A stretch of 64,000 nt of DNA from Pseudomonas putida (lineage in GTDB: Bacteria; Pseudomonadota; Gammaproteobacteria; Pseudomonadales; Pseudomonadaceae): contig NZ_CP026115.2 in NCBI RefSeq assembly GCF_009883635.2, positions 2,790,001 through 2,854,000 on the forward strand, read 5' to 3'. Shown piece by piece: positions 43,561 through 52,840 of this stretch. Numbering within the stretch: the first letter of the stretch is position 1; each line of letters opens with the position of its first letter. The notes below the pieces were generated by a model. The model searched no databases. It was not told the origin of the DNA and saw only the letters and a list, made by a program, of their open reading frames with translations. The translations under genes were made by a program, and so were the position numbers.

Positions 43561-43683
43561 ATGGCATGGCGCCAAGGATGATATGCGACGCCTTGATCAG
43601 TGCGGTGGCCTTCACACCGGGTCACTGCGCCGGGGTGCACGGCGCTGACGGTACCTTCAGACATTGAGGGCACTGACTTTCAT
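43559..43683 (-). pseudogene. broken molybdopterin-binding (Mop/TOBE) protein gene
   Basis: Reading the minus strand, a ribosome-binding site GGACGAG and ATG at 43683 open MKVSALNV, then a stop. The sequence goes on in another frame as EGTVSAVHPGAV and in a third as VKATALIKASHIILGAMP before TAA at 43559. These are the beginning and end of a Mop domain of about 70 residues, whose middle is missing. A loss of two bases after GTC and an internal deletion explain it. Only about 125 bp remain of the expected 210. Confidence 0.78.
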
Positions 43684-43705
43684 GGTGACTCGTCCTTATC
43701 GATTG

Positions 43706-43969
43706 TTATTCCTGCGACGCTGGCGCCATCCGCGCTTCCAGCTCGGCGACCTGTTTCTCCAGGGCCTCGAGGCGGGCGCGGGTGCGCGCCAGCACGACCA
43801 TCTGGCTGTCGAATTCTTCGCGGCTGACCAGGTCCAGCTTGCTGAAGGCGCCTTGCATCAGCACCTTGAACTGGCTTTCCAGTTCGGCGCGTGGCTGGGC
43901 GGTATCGCTGCTGAACAGGCGCGAGGCCTGGTCGCTCAGGGCGTCGAGAAGGGCTTTGGGCGCGAGCAT
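43706..43969 (-). CDS. ubiK: ubiquinone biosynthesis accessory factor UbiK (YqiC family)
   Basis: An 87-residue protein with an N-terminal amphipathic helix (MLAPKALLDALSDQASRLFS) and a C-terminal coiled coil (LARTRARLEALEKQVAELEA), as in UbiK/YqiC. This factor helps assemble the aerobic ubiquinone-making enzymes. The start at 43969 gives normal length; the frame is open far upstream but that part lies in the glnK control region. It is divergent from glnK. Confidence 0.92.
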   Translation of the reverse strand: MLAPKALLDALSDQASRLFSSDTAQPRAELESQFKVLMQGAFSKLDLVSREEFDSQMVVLARTRARLEALEKQVAELEARMAPASQE

Positions 43970-44046
43970 GGGCGGCTGTCCACTGATACTGAGAAATGGC
44001 TCGCAGTGTAGCACGGGCCAAACCTGCACCATGGACTCCAGGCGGT

Positions 44047-44063
44047 TGCACGCTTTTTGAGCA
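44047..44063. promoter_or_regulatory. weaker NtrC-like site
   Basis: TGCACGCTTTTTGAGCA is a degenerate match to the NtrC operator. It is centred 33 bp (three helical turns) from the strong site, the usual spacing for paired enhancers. Confidence 0.5.
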
Positions 44064-44079
44064 ACTCGCCGGGCTTGCC

Positions 44080-44096
44080 TGCACCGAAGTTGTGCA
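44080..44096. promoter_or_regulatory. NtrC enhancer site upstream of glnK
   Basis: TGCACCGAAGTTGTGCA matches the NtrC consensus TGCACC-N5-GGTGCA at nearly all positions. It lies about 90 bp upstream of the sigma-54 promoter. Confidence 0.8.
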
Positions 44097-44141
44097 TGTT
44101 TGTCATGCTGGCGACTGGCCAATCCCGACTGATTCACATAA

Positions 44142-44684
<543 letters not shown>

Positions 44685-44731
44685 GCGCCGAAAAAAGCCT
44701 CACCAAACCCAACGCCCCAGGAGAAAACAAC

Positions 44732-46066
44732 ATGACTCTGCGTAAGATCGCAGGGCTAGGAGCCCTATTGTCCCTCGTAATGCCCGGGCTTGCCCTGGCA
44801 GAGGAAGCAGCTGCCCCAGCGCTGAACTCCGGCGATACCGCCTGGATGCTCACCTCGACAGCGCTGGTGCTGTTCATGACCATTCCGGGCCTGGCCCTGT
44901 TCTACGGCGGCATGGTGCGTTCCAAGAACGTGCTGTCGGTGATGATGCAGTGCTTCGCCATCACGGGCCTGATCAGCATTCTCTGGGTCATCTACGGCTA
45001 CAGCATGGCCTTCGATACCACCGGTATGGAAAAGGGCGTGCTCAACTTCAATTCCTTCGTCGGCGGGTTCTCCAAGGCGTTCCTGAGCGGCGTCACCCCG
45101 GCCAACCTGACCTCGGCCACCGCGCTGTTCCCCGAGGCAGTGTTCGTCACCTTCCAGATGACCTTCGCCATCATCACCCCGGCGTTGATCGTCGGTGCCT
45201 TCGCCGAACGCATGAAGTTCTCGGCGATGCTGGTGTTCATGGGTATCTGGTTCACCCTGGTCTACGCACCGATCGCACACATGGTCTGGAGTGGTGACGG
45301 CGCGCTGATGTGGGACTGGGGCGTGCTCGACTTCGCGGGCGGCACCGTGGTGCACATCAACGCCGGTATCGCAGGCCTGGTCTGCTGCCTGGTGCTGGGC
45401 AAGCGCAAAGGCTACCCGACCACCCCGATGGCCCCGCACAACCTGGGCTACACCCTGATGGGCGCGGCCATGCTGTGGATCGGCTGGTTCGGCTTCAACG
45501 CCGGTTCCGCCGCCGCCGCCAACGGTACTGCGGGCATGGCCATGCTGGTGACCCAGATCGCCACCGCCGCCGCAGCAATGGGCTGGATGTTCGCCGAGTG
45601 GATCTTCCACGGCAAGCCAAGTGCCTTGGGCATCGCCTCGGGTGTGGTCGCTGGCCTGGTCGCCATCACGCCGGCTGCCGGTACCGTGGGCCCGATGGGC
45701 GCCCTGGTGATCGGCCTGGCCTCCGGCGTGATCTGCTACTTCTGCGCCACCACCCTCAAGCGCAAGCTGGGTTATGACGACTCCCTCGATGCCTTCGGCG
45801 TGCACGGCGTCGGTGGCATCATCGGTGCCATCCTCACCGGCGTGTTCGCGGCACCGGCCCTGGGCGGCTTCGGCGCGGTCACCGACATCGGGGCCCAGGT
45901 CTGGATCCAGGCCAAGGGCGTGATCTTCACCGTGGTCTACACCGCCATCGTCACCTACGTGATCCTCAAGGTGCTGGATGTGGTGATGGGCTTGCGGGTC
46001 AACGAAGAAGAAGAGTCGGTCGGCCTCGACCTGGCTCAGCACAACGAACGCGGCTACAACCTGTAA
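44732..46066 (+). CDS. amtB: ammonium transporter
   Basis: A 444-residue Amt-family channel. A cleavable signal peptide (MTLRKIAGLGALLSLVMPGLALA) is followed by eleven membrane segments. Family motifs include LALFYGGMVRSKNVLSVMMQ, the central DFAGGTVVHINAGIAGLVCC with the first pore histidine, and DAFGVHGVGGIIGAILTGVF with the second. It conducts ammonium into the cell and pairs with GlnK. The start follows AGGAGAA. A terminator lies 20 bp after the stop. Confidence 0.97.
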   Translation: MTLRKIAGLGALLSLVMPGLALAEEAAAPALNSGDTAWMLTSTALVLFMTIPGLALFYGGMVRSKNVLSVMMQCFAITGLISILWVIYGYSMAFDTTGMEKGVLNFNSFVGGFSKAFLSGVTPANLTSATALFPEAVFVTFQMTFAIITPALIVGAFAERMKFSAMLVFMGIWFTLVYAPIAHMVWSGDGALMWDWGVLDFAGGTVVHINAGIAGLVCCLVLGKRKGYPTTPMAPHNLGYTLMGAAMLWIGWFGFNAGSAAAANGTAGMAMLVTQIATAAAAMGWMFAEWIFHGKPSALGIASGVVAGLVAITPAAGTVGPMGALVIGLASGVICYFCATTLKRKLGYDDSLDAFGVHGVGGIIGAILTGVFAAPALGGFGAVTDIGAQVWIQAKGVIFTVVYTAIVTYVILKVLDVVMGLRVNEEEESVGLDLAQHNERGYNL

Positions 46067-46086
46067 CTGCGACGCTGGAAAAACTT

Positions 46087-46110
46087 GCCCGGTTCGCCGG
46101 GCATTTTTTT
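46087..46110 (+). terminator. intrinsic terminator after amtB
   Basis: GCCCGG-TTCG-CCGGGC, one A, then seven T bases. Confidence 0.93.
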
Positions 46111-46494
46111 GCCTGTTTTTTGCCATTTCCCGCAGTGCAAACGGTTTATCACTCACGTTCGCGACGTAGGCCAAAAACTTACAAGTCTTAGGGCGTTTAT
46201 GGTGCTTTGCTTTTTCCACGGGCGCGCTAGAATGCGCGCCAAAGGGTGTTGGACGAGTAGTCCGCACGCTTCACCAGCCTTTGCTAGGCTTGCCAATAGC
46301 GTGTGGCCAGCAGGGTTCAAGGATTTGTCAGGTCCTGCCAGGAGCAGGGCCTGCTGGGTGGCGCCTCCCATCAGGAGCGCCGACCCAAGGGCAGTGGCCT
46401 AACCCACGGCCAGTTGAATTTTCACTGGTGGCTGCCGGTCTACGGCTGCACTGGTCTATAACTAACCTGCTTTTCGCAAGTCATGAGGTAGAAC
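46111..46494 (+). other. long leader region of sutA
   Basis: These 384 bp between the amtB terminator and sutA hold no gene that I can support. A possible -10 box TAGAAT lies at 46228-46233 inside CGCGC-TAGAAT-GCGCG; if it is used, the leader would be about 250 nt. A TTGCTT at 46207 is a weak, short-spaced -35 candidate. Confidence 0.4.
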
Positions 46495-46824
46495 ATGAGC
46501 GACGACGATCTGGAAAATGATGACCTCGAAGTAGGCGACGAAGACGAGGCTGATGAAGGCCTTGAAGCGGCGGCTGACGATGGTGCGGAAGATGCTGGCG
46601 ATGACGACAGCAGCCCGGCACCGACTGCCAAGGGCAAATCCAAGGCCGCTGTCTCGGTAGACGAGATGCCGAGCATGGAAGCCAAGCAGAAGGAGCGTGA
46701 TGCCCTGGCCAAGGCGATGGAAGAATTCCTTTCGCGCGGTGGCAAGGTGCAGGAAGTCGAGGCCAACGTGGTCGCCGACCCGCCCAAGAAGCCGGACAAC
46801 AAGTACGGCAGCCGCCCTATCTGA
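46495..46824 (+). CDS. sutA: transcriptional factor SutA
   Basis: A 109-residue acidic RNA polymerase-binding protein. In P. aeruginosa SutA promotes transcription during slow growth. Its N-terminus is a run of Asp and Glu (MSDDDLENDDLEVGDEDE) and probably disordered. The conserved part is MEAKQKERDALAKAMEEFLS with C-terminus PDNKYGSRPI. GAGG lies before the ATG. The long leader upstream and the terminator 20 bp downstream make it a single-gene unit. Confidence 0.9.
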   Translation: MSDDDLENDDLEVGDEDEADEGLEAAADDGAEDAGDDDSSPAPTAKGKSKAAVSVDEMPSMEAKQKERDALAKAMEEFLSRGGKVQEVEANVVADPPKKPDNKYGSRPI

Positions 46825-46841
46825 GTGGCTGAATTCAAAAG

Positions 46842-46867
46842 AGCCCGCCGTCGCTGCGGGCTTTTTT
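46842..46867 (+). terminator. intrinsic terminator after sutA
   Basis: AGCCCGC-CGTCGCT-GCGGGCT followed by six T bases; it also faces the convergent HAD gene. Confidence 0.92.
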
Positions 46868-46878
46868 GTGCCTGTCTG

Positions 46879-47574
46879 TCAGCGCCAGCGCGCCAGGACG
46901 TCTGGCAACTGGGACAGCCGCTGAATCTCTGCATCCGGCGCCTGATCGCCAGCCCAGGCCTTGCCTAGCGGGTTGAACCACACCGCGCGCAATCCGGCGC
47001 GCTGGGCCCCGGCAATGTCGTCGCCCGGGTGATCGCCGATATGCACCGCTGCACTGGCTTCAGCTTCGCCACGCTTGAGCGCTTCCAGGAACGGCGCCGG
47101 GTCCGGCTTGCCGATACCCAAGTCCTCCGCGCACAGGGCAAAGCGGAAGTAATCTGCCAGCCCCAAGCGGCGTACATCGGCGTTGCCGTTGGTGACCACG
47201 CCCAAGGTGTAGTGATGGCGCAGGATCTCCAGCACCGGCTGCACTTCAGGGAACACTTCGACCTGGTGGCGGGCATGCAGGAACACTTCAAAACCCTCGT
47301 TGGCCAGCTCCTGCGCCTGCTTTTCGCTGTAGCCGACCTCCTCCAGAGCGTGGAACAGTACACGCCGGCGCAGGGCACTGATGCGGTGCTTGAGGCCTGG
47401 CTCAGCCTGCACCAGGCGCTCGCGAATGGCGAACAGGTGTTCCACCGGCACGCCGCCAAGGATCGGTGCGTTGGCTTCGAGCCAGTCGCGCAGTACGACT
47501 TCGGCGCTGGCAATCACAGGCGCGGTGTCCCACAGGGTGTCGTCGAGGTCGAAGGTGATCAGCTTGATGCTCAT
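46879..47574 (-). CDS. HAD-family phosphatase (YigB-like)
   Basis: A 231-residue haloacid dehalogenase phosphatase. The catalytic Asp9 and Asp11 are in FDLDDTLW, followed by VVTNGN, the lysine of [10 protein letters not shown] and the acidic [14 protein letters not shown]. coli YigB, in the same position after xerC, dephosphorylates a riboflavin precursor, and the gene order here (DUF484, xerC, HAD) is the same. The start overlaps the xerC stop by 4 bases. Confidence 0.88.
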   Translation of the reverse strand: MSIKLITFDLDDTLWDTAPVIASAEVVLRDWLEANAPILGGVPVEHLFAIRERLVQAEPGLKHRISALRRRVLFHALEEVGYSEKQAQELANEGFEVFLHARHQVEVFPEVQPVLEILRHHYTLGVVTNGNADVRRLGLADYFRFALCAEDLGIGKPDPAPFLEALKRGEAEASAAVHIGDHPGDDIAGAQRAGLRAVWFNPLGKAWAGDQAPDAEIQRLSQLPDVLARWR

Positions 47575-48470
47575 GAGTCTGTGCCTTTGCTGCGTTTGGC
47601 CCGAGGGTGGGCGCTGTCGTACACCGCGGCCAGGTGCTGGAAGTCCAGGTGGGTGTAGATCTGCGTGGTGCTGATGTCGGCATGGCCGAGCATTTCTTGC
47701 ACCGCGCGCAGGTCCTGGGACGATTCCAGCACATGGCTGGCGAAGGAATGGCGAAGCATGTGCGGGTGCAGGTGCTGGCCCAGCTCGCGCTCGCCGGCGG
47801 CCTTGACCCGCAGCTGAATGGCCCGCGGGCTCATGCGATTGCCTTGCCGAGTGATGAACACCGCGCTGTCACGCGGGCCGCCGATGCCGCGCAGCTTGAA
47901 CCAGGCCTGCAAGGCCTCACGGGCCTTGCGGCCAACCGGTAGCACGCGGGTCTTGCTGCCCTTGCCAAGCACCTGCACCAGGCCAGCGGCCAGGTCGAGC
48001 TGCTCGAGGTCGAGGTTGTTCAGCTCGGACAGGCGCAAGCCGGAGGAATAGAACAGTTCGAGGATGGCCTGGTCGCGGCGGGCGATGAAGTCATCGTCGA
48101 CCCCGCCATCGAGCAGCTGCAGGGCGCGGTCGGTATCGAGCACCTTGGGCAGCCGGCGTTCGCCCTTGGGCGCGCTCAGGCCGGTGGCCGGGTCGTGCTG
48201 GCACAGGCCTTCGCGGTTGAGGTAGCGGTACAGGCCGCGCACCGCCGAAAGCAACCGCGCCAGGCTGCGCGAGGACTGCCCCTGGTGGTGCTGGCGGGCG
48301 ACCAGCTGGCGCAGCTGCTGGATCTGCAGCGCGCCCCAGCCGGCGATGCCCTGGCTGTTGCAGTATTCGATGACCTTGTCGAGGTCGCGGCGGTAGGCCA
48401 GAAGGGTGTGTTCCGACACCTGGCGCTCGTTGCGCAGGTGTGCGCAATAAGCCTCCAGCTGGCGTTCCAT
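47571..48470 (-). CDS. xerC: site-specific tyrosine recombinase XerC
   Basis: A 299-residue tyrosine recombinase that works with XerD at dif to resolve chromosome dimers. The catalytic residues are all visible: Arg146 (SGLRLSEL), Lys170, His237 and Arg240 (HMLRHSF), His263 (LGHAD) and Tyr272 (IYTH). It overlaps the HAD gene by 4 bases and the DUF484 gene by 1 base, in a tight operon. Confidence 0.96.
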   Translation of the reverse strand: MERQLEAYCAHLRNERQVSEHTLLAYRRDLDKVIEYCNSQGIAGWGALQIQQLRQLVARQHHQGQSSRSLARLLSAVRGLYRYLNREGLCQHDPATGLSAPKGERRLPKVLDTDRALQLLDGGVDDDFIARRDQAILELFYSSGLRLSELNNLDLEQLDLAAGLVQVLGKGSKTRVLPVGRKAREALQAWFKLRGIGGPRDSAVFITRQGNRMSPRAIQLRVKAAGERELGQHLHPHMLRHSFASHVLESSQDLRAVQEMLGHADISTTQIYTHLDFQHLAAVYDSAHPRAKRSKGTDS

Positions 48471-49174
48471 CAGCGCACCGAACGCAGGGTCTGGGTCACG
48501 CGTGGCACCACGCGGCCGAGCACTTCGGCGATATAGCCGAGGAACAATGTGCCGACGCTGCTCTTGTAGTGCTGCGGGTCGCGACTGCCGATTGCCAGCA
48601 CGCCATGCAGCCCCTGGTATTCGAGGGCGGCAACCGCACTGGAGCCGACTTCCTGCTGCTGCTCCTTGCCGAACAGGAAGGCCAGTTCGTGCTCGCGCAG
48701 GTTGCCGCTGACTGTCTTGCCGCCGCCGAGCAAGCCGCCGATGGCTTGCTGGGCTTCGGCATTGCTCACCCAGCGGCCGACGGGTGCCGCGTTGTCGCCG
48801 AACAGGATCAGGCTGACGAAAGGCACCTGGAATTCCTGGCGCAAGCTGTCTTCGACGGCCATCACCACTTCTTCCAGACTGCCGGCATCGAGCAGGTCGA
48901 GGATCAGCCGGCGGGTCTTGTCGAACAGCCGGTCGTTGTCACGGGCCACGTCCATCAGTTGCGACAGGCGATGGCGCATCTCGATGTTGCGGTCGCGCAG
49001 CAGCTTGAGCTGGCGTTCCACCAGCGACACGCTGTCGCCGCGCTGGTGGGGGATACGTTGCTCGATCAGCAACTCGTCGTGCTCGGCGAAGAAGGTGGGG
49101 TGGGCGCGCAGGTAGGCGACCACCGCTTCGGCATCGAGCTCATCGGGCTGCTGGGGTACTGGCTGATCGGTCAT
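48470..49174 (-). CDS. DUF484 family protein
   Basis: A 234-residue conserved protein with a GAF-like fold in the C-terminal two thirds and a helical N-terminus ([20 protein letters not shown]). DUF484 genes lie between dapF and xerC in many gammaproteobacteria. The function is unknown; by position it may assist the recombinase or be a small signalling protein. Confidence 0.9.
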   Translation of the reverse strand: MTDQPVPQQPDELDAEAVVAYLRAHPTFFAEHDELLIEQRIPHQRGDSVSLVERQLKLLRDRNIEMRHRLSQLMDVARDNDRLFDKTRRLILDLLDAGSLEEVVMAVEDSLRQEFQVPFVSLILFGDNAAPVGRWVSNAEAQQAIGGLLGGGKTVSGNLREHELAFLFGKEQQQEVGSSAVAALEYQGLHGVLAIGSRDPQHYKSSVGTLFLGYIAEVLGRVVPRVTQTLRSVR

Positions 49175-49187
49175 GGCGGTTACTCGC

Positions 49188-50018
49188 TTAGAGACGAACC
49201 TGTCCTTCGAAGACGCGTACGGCTGGGCCGGTCATCAACACGGGCTTGCCGGGGCCGGCCCATTCGATGTTCAGGCGACCACCCGGCAGGTCGAGTGTCA
49301 CCGGGGAGTCCATCCAGCCCTGGCTGATGGCGGCCACGGCCGCAGCGCAGGCGCCGGTGCCACAGGCCTGGGTCTCGCCGGCGCCACGCTCCCACACCCG
49401 CAGGTTGGCGCGATGGCGGTCGATGACCTGGAGGAAACCGGCATTCACCCGCTGCGGGAAGCGCGGGTGGTTTTCGATTTTCGGGCCCAGTTCATGGACC
49501 GGTGCGGTGTGCACGTCATCGACGCGCAGCACCGCATGCGGGTTGCCCATGGACACGGCGGCAATCGAATGCACCTGGCCGTCAACCTCCAGCGGGTAGT
49601 TCAACGCCTGTTCGTCGGCAATGAACGGGATGTCTGCCGGGACGAAGCGCGGCGGGCCCATGTCGACACACACCTGGCCGTCGTTCTGCACGTCCAGCTC
49701 GATGATGCCGCCCTTGGTTTCCACGCGGATGCGCTTTTTCGCGGTCAGGCGCTTGTCCAGCACGAAGCGGGCGAAGCAGCGCGCGCCATTGCCGCACTGC
49801 TCGACCTCGGAACCGTCAGCGTTGAAGATCCGGTAGCGGAAGTCCACTTCCGGGTTGCTCGGCGCCTCGACGATCAGCAGCTGGTCGAAGCCGATACCGG
49901 TGTGGCGGTCGCCCCATTGCTTGGCGTGCTTGGGCTGGATGTGCGCGTGCTGGCTGACCAGGTCAAGGACCATGAAGTCGTTGCCCAGCCCATGCATTTT
50001 GGTAAAGCGCAGCAGCAT
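49188..50018 (-). CDS. dapF: diaminopimelate epimerase
   Basis: A 276-residue enzyme that converts LL- to meso-diaminopimelate for lysine and cell-wall synthesis. The two catalytic cysteines are Cys75 ([10 protein letters not shown]) and Cys219 ([11 protein letters not shown]). The start at 50018 ([15 protein letters not shown]) is the usual one. It begins 4 bp after the lysA stop. Confidence 0.97.
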   Translation of the reverse strand: MLLRFTKMHGLGNDFMVLDLVSQHAHIQPKHAKQWGDRHTGIGFDQLLIVEAPSNPEVDFRYRIFNADGSEVEQCGNGARCFARFVLDKRLTAKKRIRVETKGGIIELDVQNDGQVCVDMGPPRFVPADIPFIADEQALNYPLEVDGQVHSIAAVSMGNPHAVLRVDDVHTAPVHELGPKIENHPRFPQRVNAGFLQVIDRHRANLRVWERGAGETQACGTGACAAAVAAISQGWMDSPVTLDLPGGRLNIEWAGPGKPVLMTGPAVRVFEGQVRL

Positions 50019-50022
50019 GGGC

Positions 50023-51270
50023 TCACTCCGGCAGCAGGCTTTCGCCAGCGTACAGTTCGGCGATGGTCTCGCGGCGGCGGACTTCGAAAGCCTGGTCGCC
50101 GTCGACCAGGATTTCCGCGCAACGGCCACGGGTGTTGTAGTTCGAGCTCATGACGAAACCATAGGCGCCCGCCGACTGCACGGCCAGCAGGTCACCTTCG
50201 GCCAGGTTCAGCACGCGGTCCTTGGCGAGGAAGTCGCCGGTTTCGCAGATCGGGCCGACCAGGTCGTAGGCACGGCCTTCGCCGGCACGTGGCGTGACCG
50301 CGCTGACACCCATCCAGGCCTGGTACAGGGCCGGGCGGATCAGGTCGTTCATCGCCGCGTCGATGATGGCGAAGTCCTTGTGTTCGGTGTGCTTGAGATA
50401 TTCCACGCGGGTCAGCAGGGCACCGGCGTTGGCCACGATGTAGCGGCCAGGCTCGAACACCAGGGCCAGGTCACGGGTGCCGACGCGCTCGCGGATGGCC
50501 TTGATGTAGTCGGCCACCAGTGGCGGCTCTTCGTCGCGATAGCGCACGCCAACGCCGCCGCCCAGGTCCAGGTGGCGCAGATGGATGCCGCACTCGGCCA
50601 GGCGATCGACCAGCGCCAGCAGGCGGTCGAGGGCATCGAGGAACGGGTCGACGGTGGTCAGCTGCGAACCGATGTGGCAGTCGACACCGACGACGTCCAG
50701 GTTCGGCAGCTGCGCGGCGCGCACGTAGATGGCTTCGGCGTCGGCGATGGCGATGCCGAACTTGTTCTCTTTGAGACCGGTGGAAATGTACGGGTGGGTG
50801 CCGGCATCGACGTCCGGGTTCACACGCAGCGAGATCGGCGCAACCTTGCCCATCTCGGCGGCCACCACTTGCAGGCGCTCGAGCTCATCGGTGGATTCGA
50901 CGTTGAAGCAGTGCACGCCGACTTCCAGGGCGCGGCGCATGTCTTCACGGGTTTTGCCGACGCCGGAGAACACCACGCGATCGGCGCGGCCGCCAGCGGC
51001 CAGCACGCGTTCCAGCTCACCGCCGGAAACGATGTCGAAGCCTGCGCCCAGGCGCGCCAGGACGTTCAGCACGCCAAGGTTGGAGTTGGCCTTGACGGCG
51101 AAGCAGACCAGGTGCTCGGTGCCTTGCAGGGCATCGGTGTAGCTGCGGTACTGGGCTTCGATGTGAGCGCGCGAGTACACGTAGGTCGGGGTGCCGAAAC
51201 GTTCGGCGATGGCCGACAGGGCCACGCCTTCCGCGAACAGTTCACCGTCGCGGTAGTTGAAAGCGTTCAT
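50023..51270 (-). CDS. lysA: diaminopimelate decarboxylase
   Basis: A 415-residue PLP enzyme of the alanine racemase fold that makes L-lysine from meso-diaminopimelate. The PLP lysine is Lys60 ([10 protein letters not shown]). [16 protein letters not shown] and [11 protein letters not shown] are family signatures, and CETGDF near the C-terminus holds the second active-site cysteine. It is followed by dapF and preceded, after a 9-bp gap, by lptM. Confidence 0.97.
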   Translation of the reverse strand: MNAFNYRDGELFAEGVALSAIAERFGTPTYVYSRAHIEAQYRSYTDALQGTEHLVCFAVKANSNLGVLNVLARLGAGFDIVSGGELERVLAAGGRADRVVFSGVGKTREDMRRALEVGVHCFNVESTDELERLQVVAAEMGKVAPISLRVNPDVDAGTHPYISTGLKENKFGIAIADAEAIYVRAAQLPNLDVVGVDCHIGSQLTTVDPFLDALDRLLALVDRLAECGIHLRHLDLGGGVGVRYRDEEPPLVADYIKAIRERVGTRDLALVFEPGRYIVANAGALLTRVEYLKHTEHKDFAIIDAAMNDLIRPALYQAWMGVSAVTPRAGEGRAYDLVGPICETGDFLAKDRVLNLAEGDLLAVQSAGAYGFVMSSNYNTRGRCAEILVDGDQAFEVRRRETIAELYAGESLLPE

Positions 51271-51279
51271 CTGAATTCC

Positions 51280-51483
51280 TTACTGCTCTGGCGTCTGCTC
51301 GGGCTGGATTGGCTGCTCTTCCTGCGGCTGGACCGCTGGAGCGTGCTGGTGCTGGTGCGTCTTTTTCGGGCCTTTGCCGTCCTTGCCGTCTTCTGGCAGG
51401 TACAGGGGGCCTTTCTGACCGCAGGCCGAAACGAGGCAGGCAACCGCGACCAGCGCCGCGAGCGAGGAAATCAGGCGCTTCAT
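51280..51483 (-). CDS. lptM: LptM/YifL-type small lipoprotein
   Basis: A 67-residue lipoprotein. The signal peptide ends in the lipobox LVSAC, followed by [11 protein letters not shown], the signature of YifL (LptM), which helps LptD mature in the outer membrane. The C-terminus is rich in His, Gln and Pro. The start at 51483 is preferred to upstream in-frame codons because it gives the signal peptide. It is the first gene of the run to lysA, dapF and xerC, and is divergent from cyaY as in E. coli. Confidence 0.9.
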   Translation of the reverse strand: MKRLISSLAALVAVACLVSACGQKGPLYLPEDGKDGKGPKKTHQHQHAPAVQPQEEQPIQPEQTPEQ

Positions 51484-51575
51484 GGGTGAAATCCTTTGAA
51501 ATATGCAGTATTGCGCCCGAGTATACCGAGCGACCGGCGGATTGCCTATGCAAGAGCCGGTCCGTCGGGCGGGGC

Positions 51576-51673
51576 AGCTGAAGCGGCAAGTTTCAAGCTT
51601 CAAGCGGCAAGAAAAAGCTGTCGGGTGTACGCTGGGCTTTTACTTGCGGCTTGTAGCTGGCAGCTTGCAGCTG
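51576..51673. repeat. repeat of AAGC/CTTG units forming an imperfect inverted repeat
   Basis: The left part has two tandem AAGCGGCAAG motifs with TTTCAAGCTT between them. The right part, from CTTGCGGCTTGTAGCTGGCA to GCTTGCAGCT (51643-51672), is the inverse with mismatches. It lies between lptM and cyaY and looks like an interspersed repeat unrelated to the REP family. Confidence 0.6.
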
Positions 51674-51735
51674 GCGCTTTGCGCCCGTATCTTGCCCGGC
51701 TTGCCCGTAAAGCAGCCAATTTCGAGGTTCCTGCA

Positions 51736-52068
51736 ATGAGTTTGAGCGAAGCGCGTTTCCATGATCTGGTCGACGCGACCCAACAGGCACTGGAAGACCT
51801 GTTCGACGAGAGCGGCCTGGACCTGGACATGGAAAATTCCGGCGGCGTGCTGACCGTCAAGTTCGAAGGCGGCGCCCAGCTGATCTTCAGCCGCCAGGAG
51901 CCGCTGCGCCAGCTGTGGCTGGCCGACCGTTCCGGCGGCTTCCACTTCGACTACGACGAAGAGAACGGCAAGTGGGTGTGCGAGAAGAGCGAAGAGCTGC
52001 TGGGTGAGATGCTCGAGCGCATCGTCTGGGAGCGGGCCGGCGAGAAGCTGGACTTCGACGAGATCTGA
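51736..52068 (+). CDS. cyaY: iron donor protein CyaY (frataxin homologue)
   Basis: A 110-residue bacterial frataxin that binds iron and tunes iron-sulfur cluster assembly at IscS. The acidic N-terminal helix (SEARFHDLVDATQQALEDLF) and the strands with PLRQLWLADRSGGFHFDYDE match the family. The start at 51736 is the usual one, although the frame is open upstream. Its stop is one base before the next gene. Confidence 0.95.
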   Translation: MSLSEARFHDLVDATQQALEDLFDESGLDLDMENSGGVLTVKFEGGAQLIFSRQEPLRQLWLADRSGGFHFDYDEENGKWVCEKSEELLGEMLERIVWERAGEKLDFDEI

Positions 52069-52069
52069 C

Positions 52070-52282
52070 ATGACCAGCCAGCCGCGGCCACCCAAGCCGC
52101 TGTACAGCAATGTCAGCCCGGCGGTGCCTTCACCCTGCATCAGCGTTTGCCGGCTGGATGAGCAGCGGGTATGCACTGGCTGCCACCGGCATGTCGAGCA
52201 TATCCGCGAATGGCGCTCGGCCGACGACGAACGGCGCCGGCAGATCTGCCGCGAAGCCGAGGCCCTGCGCGCACGGGCTTGA
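52070..52282 (+). CDS. DUF1289 cysteine-rich small protein
   Basis: A 70-residue protein with four cysteines in the pattern C-x3-C-x7-C-x2-C (PCISVCRLDEQRVCTGC). This is a probable metal or iron-sulfur binding site, followed by a charged helix (REWRSADDERRRQICREAEA). It starts one base after cyaY, so it should be made with it. The function is unknown. Confidence 0.9.
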   Translation: MTSQPRPPKPLYSNVSPAVPSPCISVCRLDEQRVCTGCHRHVEHIREWRSADDERRRQICREAEALRARA

Positions 52283-52340
52283 GTATTTGCCCGGCTGTGG
52301 TAGTGTCGGGTAGTGCGTCGATGACGCAAAAGCATTCACA

Positions 52341-52364
52341 AACCCCGCCCTTGGGCGGGGTTTT
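52341..52364 (+). terminator. intrinsic terminator before rnk
   Basis: AACCCCGCCC-TT-GGGCGGGGTT followed by TT and a T-rich tract, 60 bp after the DUF1289 stop. Confidence 0.88.
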
Positions 52365-52414
52365 GCTTTATCTGCCTGCAGGAAACCGCCTGTTCAAAGG
52401 AGTCTGACTGGATC

Positions 52415-52825
52415 ATGAGCACCAAGCCTTCCCTCATCCTCACCCGATTGGACGTACAGCGTCTCGAGCGCCTGATCGACAGCCTCGACGAAAGCACGCC
52501 GGGTGTGCTCGCCCTGCAGGAGGAGCTGGACCGTGCCGGTCAGGTGGTCGGCCATGATGAAGTGCCCGCCGGTGTGGTGACCATGAATTCGCGCGTGCAT
52601 TGCCGTGAGGAAGCCAGTGGCAAGGACTACCACCTGACCCTGGTGTACCCGAAGGATGCGGGTGGCGAGGGCAAGGTGTCGATCCTCGCGCCGATCGGTT
52701 GTGCGCTGCTGGGCTTGTCGGTGGGTGAGCAGATCGACTGGCCGGCACCGGGGGGCAAGACCCTGAAGCTGAAGTTGCTGGAAGTCGAATACCAGCCAGA
52801 AGCGGCTGGCGATTTCGACCTCTGA
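52415..52825 (+). CDS. rnk: nucleoside diphosphate kinase regulator Rnk
   Basis: A 136-residue GreA/GreB-like protein. A short coiled coil (LDVQRLERLIDSLDEST) precedes the GreA C-terminal fold (LVYPKDAGGEGKVSILAPIG). Rnk binds RNA polymerase and influences nucleotide pools, alginate and stress responses in Pseudomonas. The ATG at 52415 is preceded by AAAGGAG. A convergent PI-PLC-like gene ends 15 bp away. Confidence 0.93.
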   Translation: MSTKPSLILTRLDVQRLERLIDSLDESTPGVLALQEELDRAGQVVGHDEVPAGVVTMNSRVHCREEASGKDYHLTLVYPKDAGGEGKVSILAPIGCALLGLSVGEQIDWPAPGGKTLKLKLLEVEYQPEAAGDFDL

Positions 52826-52840
52826 GCCCTGTACGGTCTT

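Noticed and set aside
51576..51673. Terminator for lptM or cyaY
   Set aside because: The pairing is imperfect, there is no T run, and the segment lies upstream of both divergent genes.
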